A stretch of 64,000 nt of DNA from Aquipluma nitroreducens (GTDB lineage: Bacteria; Bacteroidota; Bacteroidia; Bacteroidales; Prolixibacteraceae). Of the stretch, positions 31,653 to 40,127 are shown one piece after another. Under the pieces are notes generated by a model. That model was not told the DNA's origin and made no database searches. It was given only the letters and a program-made list of their open reading frames with translations. The stretch lies in assembly GCF_009689585.1 (NCBI RefSeq), contig NZ_AP018694.1, positions 744,001 through 808,000 on the forward strand, written 5' to 3'. The translations under genes were made by a program, and so were the position numbers. Position 1 is the stretch's first letter. Every line of letters begins with the position of its first letter.

Positions 31653-31684
31653 AAGCCTCCAAATCATTTAATTTGAAGGCTTTT
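31653..31684 (-). terminator. Terminator of the tRNA-Lys gene
   Basis: A 12-bp stem (AAGCCTCCAAAT at 31653 with ATTTGAAGGCTT ending at 31682, one G-U pair) lies about 25 bp downstream of the tRNA on the minus strand and is followed there by TTCTTT. Confidence 0.75.
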
Positions 31685-31708
31685 AGCTTGTTTTGATTCA
31701 ATTTTTAG

Positions 31709-31781
31709 TGACCCAGCTGGGATTCGAACCCAGGACCCCATCCTTAAAAGGGATGTGCTCTACCTGCTGAGCTACTGAGTC
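31709..31781 (-). tRNA. tRNA-Lys (anticodon UUU)
   Basis: Reading the minus strand, the 73-nt sequence folds as a complete cloverleaf. The acceptor GACTCAG pairs with CTGGGTC with one G-U pair. The D stem is GCTC/GAGC and the anticodon stem CATCC/GGATG with loop CTTTTAA (anticodon TTT). The T arm is CTGGG-TTCGAAT-CCCAG. The discriminator base is A and the CCA tail is not encoded. The anticodon assigns lysine. Confidence 0.97.
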
Positions 31782-31970
31782 ATCCTCATGTGCCTTACCT
31801 TATTGATAAAGCGCTGCAAAGGTAACCGCTATTTTCTTTTTTGCAAATCGATCTGCTAATTAATCCGAAAAAAGATAGCGAATTTATAAACATACGATTG
31901 TTAGTTATCCGATTCACTTACTTAGAAATTTAAACTAATTTTGTTTTTCAAATTTATTCAAATCTCTTTC

Positions 31971-32774
31971 GTGAAAAACAAAGTTGTTGTTATTACCGGC
32001 GCATCTTCAGGTATTGGCCGTGCATTGGCTAAAGAATTCGCAGCTAAAGGTGCACGATTATCGTTGGGTGCTCGCCGAACTGAACTTCTGGAACAATTGA
32101 GGCAAGAACTTCATGAAACCGAAATATTAATTGTCAAAACGGATGTAAGCAGCGAAGACGATTGCCGCAATTTGATCGACGGGACCGTCAAGCATTTTGG
32201 ACAGATTGATATACTGATCAACAATGCGGGCATTTCGATGCGAGCTCTTTTTGAAGAAGTTGACACCAAGGTTATCCGCCAATTGATGGATGTGAATTTC
32301 TACGGAACAGTTTATTGCAGCAAATTCGCTTTGCCTCATCTATTGAAGACCAAAGGAAGTCTGGTTGGAGTTATTTCAATTGCCGGATATGTCGGACTTC
32401 CGGGAAGGACAGGCTATTCAGCCTCGAAATTTGCTATTCGCGGATTTTTGGATACCGTACGCATCGAAAACCTAAAAAAGGGACTTCATGTATTGGTTGC
32501 TGCTCCAGGATTTACTGCTTCTGAAGTAAGAAAAGCAGCTTTGACAAACGATGGTTCGCAACAAGGTGAAACGCCTCGCGACGAAAGCAAAATGATGTCG
32601 TCCGAAGAATGCGCCAGACACATTGTTCGTGCCATTGGAAAACGCAAACGCGAATTAATCCTCACTTTTACCGAAGGAAAGCTAACCGTATTTCTGGGAA
32701 AGTTCTTCCCTGCGTTGCTCGATAAATTAACGTACAGCCACATGGCCAAAGAACCCAATTCGCCATTCAAATAA
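31971..32774 (+). CDS. Short-chain dehydrogenase/reductase (SDR)
   Basis: An SDR oxidoreductase of about 267 residues with the cofactor motif KVVVITGASSGIGRALA at the N-terminus, NNAGIS near residue 90, and the catalytic Ser-Tyr-Lys set (VISIAG, GYSASKFA). A GTG at 31971 gives the natural N-terminus MKNKVVVITG. A TTG 30 bp upstream would add FFKFIQISF, which is unlikely. The C-terminus KRKRELILTFTEGKLTVFLG resembles classical SDRs acting on lipids or ketones. It is followed after 19 bp by a thioesterase, so the pair may act in acyl or lipid metabolism. Confidence 0.93.
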   Translation: MKNKVVVITGASSGIGRALAKEFAAKGARLSLGARRTELLEQLRQELHETEILIVKTDVSSEDDCRNLIDGTVKHFGQIDILINNAGISMRALFEEVDTKVIRQLMDVNFYGTVYCSKFALPHLLKTKGSLVGVISIAGYVGLPGRTGYSASKFAIRGFLDTVRIENLKKGLHVLVAAPGFTASEVRKAALTNDGSQQGETPRDESKMMSSEECARHIVRAIGKRKRELILTFTEGKLTVFLGKFFPALLDKLTYSHMAKEPNSPFK

Positions 32775-32793
32775 CTCACGCAATTCTGAAAAC

Positions 32794-33210
32794 ATGATTG
32801 TTACTGAAACGAAAGTCAGGGTTTATTACGAAGATACTGACCAGATGGGTGTTGTTTATTACGGCAACTACCCCCGGTATTACGAAATAGGCCGCACCGA
32901 AATGATTCGCGATTTGGGCTTTACCTACAAGCAAATGGAAGAGATGAATATCATGCTACCAGCCAGAAGCCTGAAAATAAACTACCTGAAATCGGCTTAT
33001 TACGATGACTTGCTAACCATCAGAACAATTATAGATACCATCCCGAAAGTGAAATTTCCGATTAAAACCGAGATTTACAATGAAGTTGGCGAGTTAATTA
33101 ATTCGGGAGAAGTCGTTTTAGTATTTTTCAATTCGCTAACCAATAAACCATTTGCTGCACCTAAATTCTTTATCGACAAATTGACACAGATTTTCAATGA
33201 AAAACGCTAG
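32794..33210 (+). CDS. Acyl-CoA thioesterase (YbgC/4HBT family)
   Basis: A 138-residue hot-dog-fold thioesterase. The N-terminal motif KVRVYYEDTDQMGVVYYGNY carries the catalytic Asp and the conserved Tyr region of the 4-hydroxybenzoyl-CoA thioesterase family. RYYEIGRTEMIRDLG follows. YbgC-type enzymes hydrolyse acyl-CoA esters in the cytoplasm. It is 19 bp after the SDR gene, so both are probably co-transcribed. Confidence 0.93.
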   Translation: MIVTETKVRVYYEDTDQMGVVYYGNYPRYYEIGRTEMIRDLGFTYKQMEEMNIMLPARSLKINYLKSAYYDDLLTIRTIIDTIPKVKFPIKTEIYNEVGELINSGEVVLVFFNSLTNKPFAAPKFFIDKLTQIFNEKR

Positions 33211-33300
33211 GAAAATGTCATTGGTAAAAAGTCATTAGGAAAGCGTCATTAGAAAACATGATTAACTACTTTCCGATTGACTAGTGACCTTTTCCTGTTT

Positions 33301-33939
33301 TTAACTACCCAATCCTTTTTGTGCAACAACGATCGCAGTTATAAGCACAAAGAGAATAATGATCGCTCCGGCGGTTTTATTGATCCACCAAAGAATCCTC
33401 AGGTTAATTTTATGCCTGAACAAACTGACAATACCCGACAACGAAAACCACCAGAGAAAAGCTCCAGTAAGAATTCCAAGTATCACAAAGAAAGAATGGT
33501 AAGGTTGTTCGAGGCTAACGGCCACGCCCGAACTGGTAAACACGGCCAGGAAGACAAATACGGTTAATGGATTTGAAAAAGTGACCAGGAAACTCGAAAT
33601 AATATCCTGGAAATGGGTGTTTCCACGAAGGCGATTGCGACGAATATCTTTTACCGGATTCGAAAAAAAGATATGAACCCCAAGGATCAAAACAACTACC
33701 GCTCCGACGACCTGAAACATCATTTCGTGCGCACGAATAAAATCGATCACAAAAGTAAGGCTAAACCCTGCAATGATTGCATAAACGGTATCAGACAATG
33801 CCGCCCCCATTCCGGATAAAAGGCCTGCCATGCGACTTTTATTCACCGTTCGCTGGATGACCAAAACACCAATTGGTCCCAATGGTATGGAAACCAACAA
33901 ACCAATCAAAATCCCTTTTGCTATCAACGTTAAAAACAT
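33301..33939 (-). CDS. LysE family translocator (amino-acid efflux type)
   Basis: A 212-residue inner-membrane protein with about six hydrophobic helices. The N-terminal GILIGLLVSIPLGPIGVLVI and NKSRMAGLLSGMGAALSDTV are the conserved region of LysE/RhtB exporters, which export amino acids or related small molecules. The substrate is not predictable. It is convergent with the thioesterase gene and divergent from the next gene. Confidence 0.9.
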   Translation of the reverse strand: MFLTLIAKGILIGLLVSIPLGPIGVLVIQRTVNKSRMAGLLSGMGAALSDTVYAIIAGFSLTFVIDFIRAHEMMFQVVGAVVVLILGVHIFFSNPVKDIRRNRLRGNTHFQDIISSFLVTFSNPLTVFVFLAVFTSSGVAVSLEQPYHSFFVILGILTGAFLWWFSLSGIVSLFRHKINLRILWWINKTAGAIIILFVLITAIVVAQKGLGS

Positions 33940-34074
33940 AGCGCAAAAATAAACGATTTTATCAGTTATCGGTATTCACAGCAGAATCAAGTAAATTTTT
34001 AACACGCTCAAAAGACTGTTCAGCATAAATTTGTACTTTTAGAACCCGTTACGAACCTAAAAAACGACTCAGAA

Positions 34075-34605
34075 ATGGAAGAACTCGCAGTTGGAACCCG
34101 TGTTGATCATCCGCGCTATGGAGAAGGAATTGTCAGTAAAAATAAAATAACCTCGTACGAGATATTCTTTGAGCGAGGTGGAAAAATGGAAATCACGAAA
34201 CGGAATGAAGATCTGGAAGTCATTGAAGCGCCAGAAGAAAAGCCAAAAAATTCGCTGACGTTGAACGAAGTTGAGAAGGTATTGCGTTTCGTATTGGAAG
34301 AACAAAGTGCACTTCAGGAAATCGTTCCGTTAGGAGAAAAATGGATGGGCGGAAATATGCTTTTGCAACCGGCAAACCTTTCGCTCAAACCAAAGGAAAT
34401 ACCTATTGAGAATTTCTTTCACAAAATTGTGATGTTGCGCGACCGGCTTCGGGTGCTGGAACAAAACATTAACAGCCACCCGGTGTTAACCGACGAAGAA
34501 AAAGTGAACATGCAGCAATACATTACACGCATATACGGCTCATTAACAACATTCAATATTCTTTTTGCCGACAAGGATCACTATTTTGTTGGCGCTAAAT
34601 CTTAA
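34075..34605 (+). CDS. Conserved hypothetical protein with SH3/Tudor-like N-terminus
   Basis: A 176-residue cytoplasmic protein without export signal. Residues 1-45 (VGTRVDHPRYGEGIVSKN, YEIFFERGGKMEI) resemble the small beta-barrel found at the C-terminus of UvrD/PcrA helicases, a protein- or nucleic-acid-contact module. The rest is predicted helical (about 65-165: LTLNEVEKVLRFVLEEQSAL, LRDRLRVLEQNINSHP). I do not recognise a named family. It starts 6 bp before an esterase gene, so the two are likely in one transcript. Confidence 0.75.
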   Translation: MEELAVGTRVDHPRYGEGIVSKNKITSYEIFFERGGKMEITKRNEDLEVIEAPEEKPKNSLTLNEVEKVLRFVLEEQSALQEIVPLGEKWMGGNMLLQPANLSLKPKEIPIENFFHKIVMLRDRLRVLEQNINSHPVLTDEEKVNMQQYITRIYGSLTTFNILFADKDHYFVGAKS

Positions 34606-34610
34606 TTCAT

Positions 34611-35513
34611 ATGAGAACCACAATCGCATTTTTCACATTGGTCATTATTAGCTTTACAACTATGGCTCAAGATTTTAAACTTAAAGTATGGCCAAACGGT
34701 GCACCCGACAGCAACGGATTGACAACACCTGAAGAAGTTTTTGATGGCAAACGCGTACGCAATGTTTCGGAGGCCGAAATTTATGTGTATTTACCCAAAA
34801 TAGGAATTAATACAGGCGCGGCCGTGGTGATTTGTCCGGGCGGTGGTTATGCCATGGAAGCCATGGACCACGAAGGATATGATATGGCCGAATGGCTGGC
34901 ATCTCAAGGGGTTGCCGGTATTGTTCTGAAATATCGCCTTCCAAATGGTCACGATCAGATTCCATTGGAAGATGCTCAACGCGCTTTGCGCATTGTAAGG
35001 CAAAAAGCTGCCGAATGGGGAATCAATCCGGCTAAAATCGGTATTGCAGGTTCTTCTGCAGGTGGTCATTTGGCCTCAACTGCCGGAACACGATTTGATT
35101 TGGGAAAACCTGATTCATCGGACCCTCTTGAAAAATTCAGTTGCAGACCCGATTTTATGCTTTTATTGTATCCGGTAATCACATTCAACGAAGAATTTGG
35201 GCATATGGGTTCGCGTACAAATTTGATTGGCGCCGGAAACAAATGGGAACTGGTTGAAAAATATTCGAACGAACTGCATGCTACAGCCCAAACTCCGCCG
35301 ACATTCCTGGTTTTAGCCGATGACGATGGAGGGGTTCCGCCCCGCAACTCCATCGAGTTTTACATGGCGCTGAAAAAATATAAAATACCGGCCGAAATGC
35401 ACATTTTCCGCGACGGCGGACACGGTTTTGGAATGAGAAAGAAAAACATTCCGGTTGACCAGTGGCCAAACCTGTTCGCCCAGTGGATGAAAGCTCAGGG
35501 AATCACGAAATAG
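34611..35513 (+). CDS. Exported alpha/beta hydrolase (acetyl-xylan esterase/BD-FAE type)
   Basis: A 300-residue secreted esterase (signal MRTTIAFFTLVIISFTTMAQ). The oxyanion motif VVICPGGGYAMEA, the nucleophile elbow GIAGSSAGGHLAST near residue 147, and the Asp and His regions FLVLADDDGGVPPRNS and IFRDGGHGFGM are complete. The type acts on acetylated carbohydrates. It lies 5 bp after the hypothetical gene. Confidence 0.92.
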   Translation: MRTTIAFFTLVIISFTTMAQDFKLKVWPNGAPDSNGLTTPEEVFDGKRVRNVSEAEIYVYLPKIGINTGAAVVICPGGGYAMEAMDHEGYDMAEWLASQGVAGIVLKYRLPNGHDQIPLEDAQRALRIVRQKAAEWGINPAKIGIAGSSAGGHLASTAGTRFDLGKPDSSDPLEKFSCRPDFMLLLYPVITFNEEFGHMGSRTNLIGAGNKWELVEKYSNELHATAQTPPTFLVLADDDGGVPPRNSIEFYMALKKYKIPAEMHIFRDGGHGFGMRKKNIPVDQWPNLFAQWMKAQGITK

Positions 35514-35523
35514 AAGAAAGTTC

Positions 35524-35591
35524 GGAGTGCCTAGAGTGAGCTAGAGTTCGGAGTTGCTAAAACTTTAGGCACTCCACACTCTAGCTCACTC
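35524..35591. repeat. Interleaved inverted repeats between two genes
   Basis: Two inverted repeats are interleaved: GGAGTGCCTA (35524-35533) with TAGGCACTCC (35566-35575), and GAGTGAGCTAGAGT (35534-35547) with ACTCTAGCTCACTC (35578-35591). Both pairings are perfect. They cannot both form in a simple hairpin, only alternately or as a pseudoknot-like fold. It follows the esterase stop by 10 bp and may act as a 3'-end structure. Confidence 0.6.
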
Positions 35592-35631
35592 CCAACTTCT
35601 TTTTCAACTTTAGTCACTTTTATTCTTCTCT

Positions 35632-36171
35632 ATGTATTCATCCACTCACCCGGTTAATGTTTTGAAGTTTTGTCCGCGTTGCGGATCGGCGCATTTCGCG
35701 GCAACAGGCGACCGCTCTTTTAAATGCAGCGATTGCTCTTTTAATTATTACGCTAACTCGTCAGCAGCGGTGGCAGTTTTGCTGTTTAACGAAAAAGGCG
35801 AATTACTATTTACCCGCCGAGCCATTGAACCTCATCTCGGGAAACTGGATTTGCCCGGAGGTTTTATTGAGCCGCTTGAAACGGCCGAACATGCCGCAAA
35901 GCGCGAAATTCAGGAAGAATTAGGCATTGAGATTCATTCGCTGAAATACTTTTGTTCGTATCCGAACGAATATGTTTTCTCCGGATTTTCCGTTTTTACA
36001 CTCGATCTGGCCTTTCTGGCCCAAACCGAAAGCATTCACCAAATGACAGCCATGGACGATGTCTCGTCGTTCGAATTTTATAACCCGCATGATATTGATC
36101 TGGAGGAACTACCATCCATTTCGATGAAAAACATCATCAAAGAACTGATACAACGTGAAGGAACTTATTAG
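35632..36171 (+). CDS. NUDIX hydrolase with N-terminal zinc ribbon
   Basis: A 179-residue protein. Residues 12-37 form a zinc ribbon (FCPRCGSAHFAATGDRSFKC plus SDC), and the NUDIX box GGFIEPLETAEHAAKREIQE then ELGIEI (about 80-105) fits the GX5EX7REUXEEXGU pattern. Such proteins hydrolyse nucleoside diphosphate derivatives (for example NADH or ADP-ribose). The stop overlaps the next gene's GTG start by 17 bp, so translation of the aminopeptidase is coupled to it. Confidence 0.92.
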   Translation: MYSSTHPVNVLKFCPRCGSAHFAATGDRSFKCSDCSFNYYANSSAAVAVLLFNEKGELLFTRRAIEPHLGKLDLPGGFIEPLETAEHAAKREIQEELGIEIHSLKYFCSYPNEYVFSGFSVFTLDLAFLAQTESIHQMTAMDDVSSFEFYNPHDIDLEELPSISMKNIIKELIQREGTY

Positions 36172-37939
36172 AAACAGAATCGGCGACCTGCGCGCCAAAA
36201 TGCAGGAAAAAGGTTTGAGTGCGTATGTTATTTTCGGCACCGACCCGCACATGAGCGAATACCTGCCCGAACGCTGGCAAACCCGTGCATTTATCGCCGG
36301 ATTCACAGGTTCGGCCGGAATGGTGGTTGTGAGTCTCGATAAAGCCGCTCTCTGGACCGACTCGCGCTATTTTCTTCAGGCCGAAGAACAATTGGCCGGA
36401 ACCGGAATCGATTTGGTTAAAATGCGTACGCCCGGTCATCCCGAGCCTGACCAATGGATCAGGATGAACCTTCAAAAAGGAGCTGTTGCAGGGATTGATG
36501 AATGGAGCGTTTCAATCAGTCAGTTTGCGGCCATGCAAAGTAGTTTGGCGGCTTCAGGAATTACCCTGAAAGAAACGGGCGATTTGCTTGATGCAATCTG
36601 GAACAACCGTCCTGCCCTACCCGATTCGCCGGTATTTGAGCATGAACTGAAATACGCCTGCACCAGCCGAAACGAAAAAATAGAAGTTATTTGTGCCGAA
36701 CTTAAAAAAACGGGCGCCGACATGCAGATTATTACGGCACTCGACGATCTGGCCTGGACGTTTAACCTTCGCGGCACCGATGTGGAGTGCAATCCGGTGT
36801 TTATGTCGTATGCCATTGTTTCAGCAAAAGAAACGACGCTTTTCGTTAACCCGCAAAAAATTTCGACAGAGCTAAAAGCAAAACTCGAATCAGAAGGAAT
36901 TCAAATCAAAGGCTACGAAGAAATAACAGTTGCTCTTCAGCAATTGCCTGCACACACCCGGGTATGGATCGACAGCGATCGCACGAATCAGGCTATCCGG
37001 AAAAACATTCCGGAGCAATGTTTGGTCGTCGAAGGATTATCCATTCCGTGTCGGTTAAAAGCCATTAAGTCGCAGGGCGAAATTAATCACATCCGCCAGG
37101 CGATGCGAAAAGACGGCGTTGCGCTGCTCGAATTCTTATACTGGATTGAAAACAACCTGGGAAAAATTCCGGTTACCGAATATACCGTTGCTGAGAAACT
37201 GAACGAACTCAGGGCGAAACAAGCCGGATTTAAAGGCATCAGCTTCTACCCGATTGTTGGATACAAAGAACATGGCGCCATTGTGCATTTCCATGTTGCC
37301 GAAGACAATGCTTTACCGGTTGAGAAGGATGGCTTTTTGCTTTTCGATTCGGGAGGACAATACCTCGACGGAACAACCGACACCACCCGAACCATTGCTT
37401 TGGGTGAATTAACAGCCAGACAAAAGAGCGACTTCACGATTACGCTGAAAGGAATGATTTCGCTGACCAACGCGAAGTTTCCGGTGAACACGCGAGGTTA
37501 TCATTTAGACATTCTGGCGCGGAAAGACATGTGGCAACACGGAATGAACTACGGACACGGAACCGGGCACGGTGTGGGCTATTTCCTGAATGTACACGAA
37601 GGACCGATGAGCATCCGACAGGAGTTTAACGACCGGGTGATTGAAGCCGGAATGGTACTATCGAACGAACCTGCATTTTACCGGTTGGGAGAATATGGTT
37701 TGCGTACTGAAAATATGATGGTTTGTGTGAAAGATGAAACGACCGAATTTGGAGATTTCCTCCGGTTCGATACCTTAACACTTTGCCCCATCGATGCCAA
37801 AGCCATCGATAAAAGTTTGCTGAATCAGGAAGAAATTGAATGGCTGAACAAATACCACCAATGGGTTTACAATGAACTTGCACCAATGGTAAATGATGAA
37901 TTGAAAAATTTCCTGAAGGAACAAACAAAACCCATTTAA
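36155..37939 (+). CDS. Aminopeptidase P (Xaa-Pro aminopeptidase, M24B)
   Basis: A 594-residue cytoplasmic metallopeptidase that removes N-terminal residues before proline. Two creatinase-like N-terminal domains cover about 1-300. The catalytic pita-bread domain has the metal-ligand motifs LLFDSGGQYLDGTTDTTRT (Asp pair), GHGTGHGVGYFLNVHEGP (His) and GMVLSNEPAFY...GLRTENMM (Glu pair). A C-terminal helical extension (TLTLCPIDAKAIDKSLLNQE) is usual for this long form. The start is GTG at 36155 inside the NUDIX gene, giving MKELIRNRIGDLRAKM, the family N-terminus. Confidence 0.94.
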   Translation: MKELIRNRIGDLRAKMQEKGLSAYVIFGTDPHMSEYLPERWQTRAFIAGFTGSAGMVVVSLDKAALWTDSRYFLQAEEQLAGTGIDLVKMRTPGHPEPDQWIRMNLQKGAVAGIDEWSVSISQFAAMQSSLAASGITLKETGDLLDAIWNNRPALPDSPVFEHELKYACTSRNEKIEVICAELKKTGADMQIITALDDLAWTFNLRGTDVECNPVFMSYAIVSAKETTLFVNPQKISTELKAKLESEGIQIKGYEEITVALQQLPAHTRVWIDSDRTNQAIRKNIPEQCLVVEGLSIPCRLKAIKSQGEINHIRQAMRKDGVALLEFLYWIENNLGKIPVTEYTVAEKLNELRAKQAGFKGISFYPIVGYKEHGAIVHFHVAEDNALPVEKDGFLLFDSGGQYLDGTTDTTRTIALGELTARQKSDFTITLKGMISLTNAKFPVNTRGYHLDILARKDMWQHGMNYGHGTGHGVGYFLNVHEGPMSIRQEFNDRVIEAGMVLSNEPAFYRLGEYGLRTENMMVCVKDETTEFGDFLRFDTLTLCPIDAKAIDKSLLNQEEIEWLNKYHQWVYNELAPMVNDELKNFLKEQTKPI

Positions 37940-38022
37940 GATAAATCGGGTTAAACGGTAAAAACATCAACCCCGACAGGTTAAAAAGGTTTTATTGATT
38001 GCAATTGCAATTTCCTGCCAAT

Positions 38023-38054
38023 TTGTAGAGACGCGATGCATCGCGTCTCTACAA
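38023..38054. repeat. Perfect 32-bp palindrome
   Basis: The sequence from 38023 to 38054 is identical to its own reverse complement, with half-site TTGTAGAGACGCGATG. This type of GTAGAGACGCGAT palindrome is known as a dispersed repeat in various bacteria. The right half is the first unit of the tandem array that follows. It lies about 85 bp after the aminopeptidase stop. Confidence 0.9.
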
Positions 38055-38176
38055 TCAAAAATATCGCATCCCTACATTCAAAATATCGCATCCCTACAAT
38101 AATGAATATCGCATCCCTGCAATCAAACACATCGCGTCTGTTCAATCAAATTCATCGCATCTATATCCCAACAAAC
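38040..38176. repeat. Tandem array of six 22-23-bp units
   Basis: ATCGC recurs at 38040, 38063, 38085, 38108, 38131 and 38154, giving a period of 22-23 bp. The unit is close to ATCGCATCCCTACAATCAAA, with base changes between copies. The first unit coincides with one arm of the adjacent palindrome, suggesting the array arose by tandem amplification of that half. Confidence 0.85.
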
Positions 38177-38233
38177 AGAAAAACACCAGGAAATGTAAAT
38201 TTTCAGGCCTGAATCAGCCGTTTCGGGGCAACA

Positions 38234-38265
38234 AAAAACCCGGCGTTATCACTAACCCGGGTTTT
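38234..38265 (-). terminator. Intrinsic terminator of the isomerase-like gene
   Basis: AAAACCCGGGTTAGTGATAA followed by CGCCGGGTTTTT on the minus strand forms a GC-rich stem with a T-run, 22 bp after the stop at 38287. Confidence 0.85.
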
Positions 38266-38286
38266 GTATTGAATAGCGAATGCAGT

Positions 38287-39198
38287 TTACACCAAAATCT
38301 TGGTTGTAATGTTGCTGATACTTGTTTCAAGCGTTTCGAAAGTTTTTCCGTTACCTTGATTGTCGTCTTCAACAAAGAGATATTTCGCACCTGCAATATC
38401 TTTCGATTTCCAGATGGTTTTAAAATCGATAACACCTGCGCCAACTTCGCAAACATCGTCTTTAATTACATCAAAGAAAGGTTCTTGTTTGGTGTGCATA
38501 TCTTTAAAGTGTAAAAGCTGGAAGCGTCCCGGGTATTTCTTGAACATTTCAACCGGGTCTTGACCTGCCTTATTTGCCCAGAACAGGTCGAGTTCCATGG
38601 TTACATAATTCGGATCCAATTCCTTCATATAAATGTCATAATAAGGAACTATGCCATCCATATTTTTAAATTCGAAATTATGATTGTGGTATCCAAACTG
38701 AATGCCTGTTTCTTTCATAATCTTACCCACTTGATTCCAATCGCCAACCATTTGCTTGAATTTTTCAATGGTACGGTCTTCATCGTTTACCCATGGCTGA
38801 ACGCAATATTTAACAGCCAATTCGGCATGTGCGTCGGCCATCATTTTAGCGCTGTCCATTGTAATACCTTTCGATTCAACCCCGGCGTGGCTGCTAATAA
38901 TATCCATTCCAAGATCGTTTACCATTTTTTTGAACTCTTTAGGGGCAAATCCATAAAATTTACCATCGGCATAACTTGCCAGTTCAAGATTTTTGTACCC
39001 GAGGTCCGATAATTTCTTCAGCGTTCCGGCAACATCGGCTGCCATGGCATCGCGAACGGTGTACAACTGGATACCTACGCCAAAGGTTTTCCGATCAACT
39101 ACTTTAGGTGCACAGCCCAGTGGCCCCAGAACGGTTAAGCCAATAGCGCCTACGGCTGAAATTTTAAAAAACTCTCTTCTGTTTGTCAATGTACTCAT
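38287..39198 (-). CDS. Exported sugar phosphate isomerase/epimerase-like protein (xylose-isomerase-type TIM barrel)
   Basis: A 303-residue protein with a Tat-like signal (NRREFFKISAVGAIGLTVLG) and a Cys in GPLGCAPK that may be lipidated. The mature part is an AP-endonuclease-2-type TIM barrel: GIQLYTVRDAMAADVAGTLK, IISSHAG, FGYHNHNFEFKN, MELDLFWANKAGQDPVE and LLHFKDMH, with acidic and His metal ligands. These proteins isomerise or epimerise sugars or their derivatives, often 3-keto sugars. A second member lies at 46968-47840. The reaction is not defined by sequence. Confidence 0.9.
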   Translation of the reverse strand: MSTLTNRREFFKISAVGAIGLTVLGPLGCAPKVVDRKTFGVGIQLYTVRDAMAADVAGTLKKLSDLGYKNLELASYADGKFYGFAPKEFKKMVNDLGMDIISSHAGVESKGITMDSAKMMADAHAELAVKYCVQPWVNDEDRTIEKFKQMVGDWNQVGKIMKETGIQFGYHNHNFEFKNMDGIVPYYDIYMKELDPNYVTMELDLFWANKAGQDPVEMFKKYPGRFQLLHFKDMHTKQEPFFDVIKDDVCEVGAGVIDFKTIWKSKDIAGAKYLFVEDDNQGNGKTFETLETSISNITTKILV

Positions 39199-39353
39199 TG
39201 TTACTATTTTTTGGTTTGTTTAGATTTTATTGATTTTTGATTTTTCAAGAGGATAAATATAATACAAACCATTTACTTACAAAAATGCTATCCGACAATC
39301 CGTGGAAATAATACAGTTCTCCAAATTTTGAATGTAGCTCCTAAGTAACTAAG

Positions 39354-39514
39354 TAAGTAATGAGAAGTATTTATTGTCGTATTTTCAAGGTACTCACCCC
39401 AAGCCACCTATGGTGACTTTTCCCCTCTCTCGCGAGAGAGGGGCGGAGCGAGCAAAGCGAGTTCGGGGTGAGTCGAGAAATAGAAATGTGACATTTTATC
39501 TTTCCTATTACTTA
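39354..39514. mobile_element. MITE-like element, copy 1
   Basis: Terminal inverted repeats TAAGTAATGAGAA (39354-39366) and TTCCTATTACTTA (39502-39514) bound a 161-bp non-coding element. Inside are TATTTATTGTCGTATTTT, the palindrome CCCCTCTCTCGCGAGAGAGG and the complementary pair CTCACCCC/GGGGTGAG. A diverged second copy with the same order lies at 45532-45703. No transposase is encoded, so it would be mobilised by an enzyme elsewhere. Target duplications are not clear. Confidence 0.65.
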
Positions 39515-39862
39515 ACACAGCAAAATCGTTAAAAAAACGATTGTCTGATTTACTCGTTAGCATCGAACAAAAAACGACCCCGGAGAGATCAGATGTTTAT
39601 AGAAATAGCGATGCAACCTGAAAGTTCGACCCCATCCGGGGTTGATTAGGCTTGCGGTAGGTTCTTTTTCTATACCTATGTTATCCCTCTGCGATAAATT
39701 CGTCTGGTGAATGATGCAAACCAACATGGTATTTTTTTTAACGGACTTAGCGGTTTAATGGGTTTTTACAACATGATACGGTATGGCCAAAACGGTTTTT
39801 AAACCTGAAAGGTTTTAATCTGAATAACCACCGGTTGTAACCGGTGGAAGCAAGCCTATCAA

Positions 39863-39920
39863 GACCAGAACCCTGAAAGGGTTCAATATAAATCAGTTGA
39901 ACCCTTTCAGGGTTCTGGTC
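39863..39920. repeat. Hairpin with perfect 23-bp arms
   Basis: Arms at 39863-39885 (GACCAGAACCCTGAAAGGGT...) and 39898-39920 are perfect reverse complements with a 12-base loop ATATAAATCAGT. Such long hairpins with CCCTGAAAGGGTT cores occur as dispersed intergenic repeats in Bacteroidota. No gene ends nearby, so it is not an obvious terminator. Confidence 0.8.
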
Positions 39921-39935
39921 AAGTCGTTGCGGTAT

Positions 39936-40127
39936 GAGGCTGTATCAAAAGTGATTATGTTTTTTCAAAAACTTACAATTTGAAAGTACCGATACTGTTA
40001 AAACCCCTAAATCCCCTGAAGGGGACTTCAAAGCCGCCCCTTCAGGGGAGGTTTGGAGGGGTGAAATGAAGTTGAACTTACAATTTAAAAGTTGAATTTG
40101 TGAAATTTTGACTTTTGATACAACCTC
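39936..40127. mobile_element. Non-coding element with 17-bp terminal inverted repeats
   Basis: GAGGCTGTATCAAAAGT (39936-39952) and ACTTTTGATACAACCTC (40111-40127) are inverted repeats with one mismatch. The ends resemble insertion-sequence termini (GAGGNTGT...AAAAGT). The 192-bp interior encodes nothing and holds a structured core of C- and G-runs (CCCCTGAAGGGG and CCCCTTCAGGGG). It is probably a MITE derived from an insertion sequence. Confidence 0.65.

Larger units (their letters stand above)
37940..38286. other. Intergenic gap holding palindrome, tandem array and terminator
   Basis: No gene seen. It contains the 32-bp palindrome at 38023-38054, the 22-23-bp tandem array at 38040-38176 and the terminator at 38234-38265, each listed separately. 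Confidence 0.8.

Noticed and set aside
31709-31781. tRNA-Lys as an attachment site for an integrated element
   Set aside because: No partial copy of the tRNA 3' end and no integrase are seen in the window.
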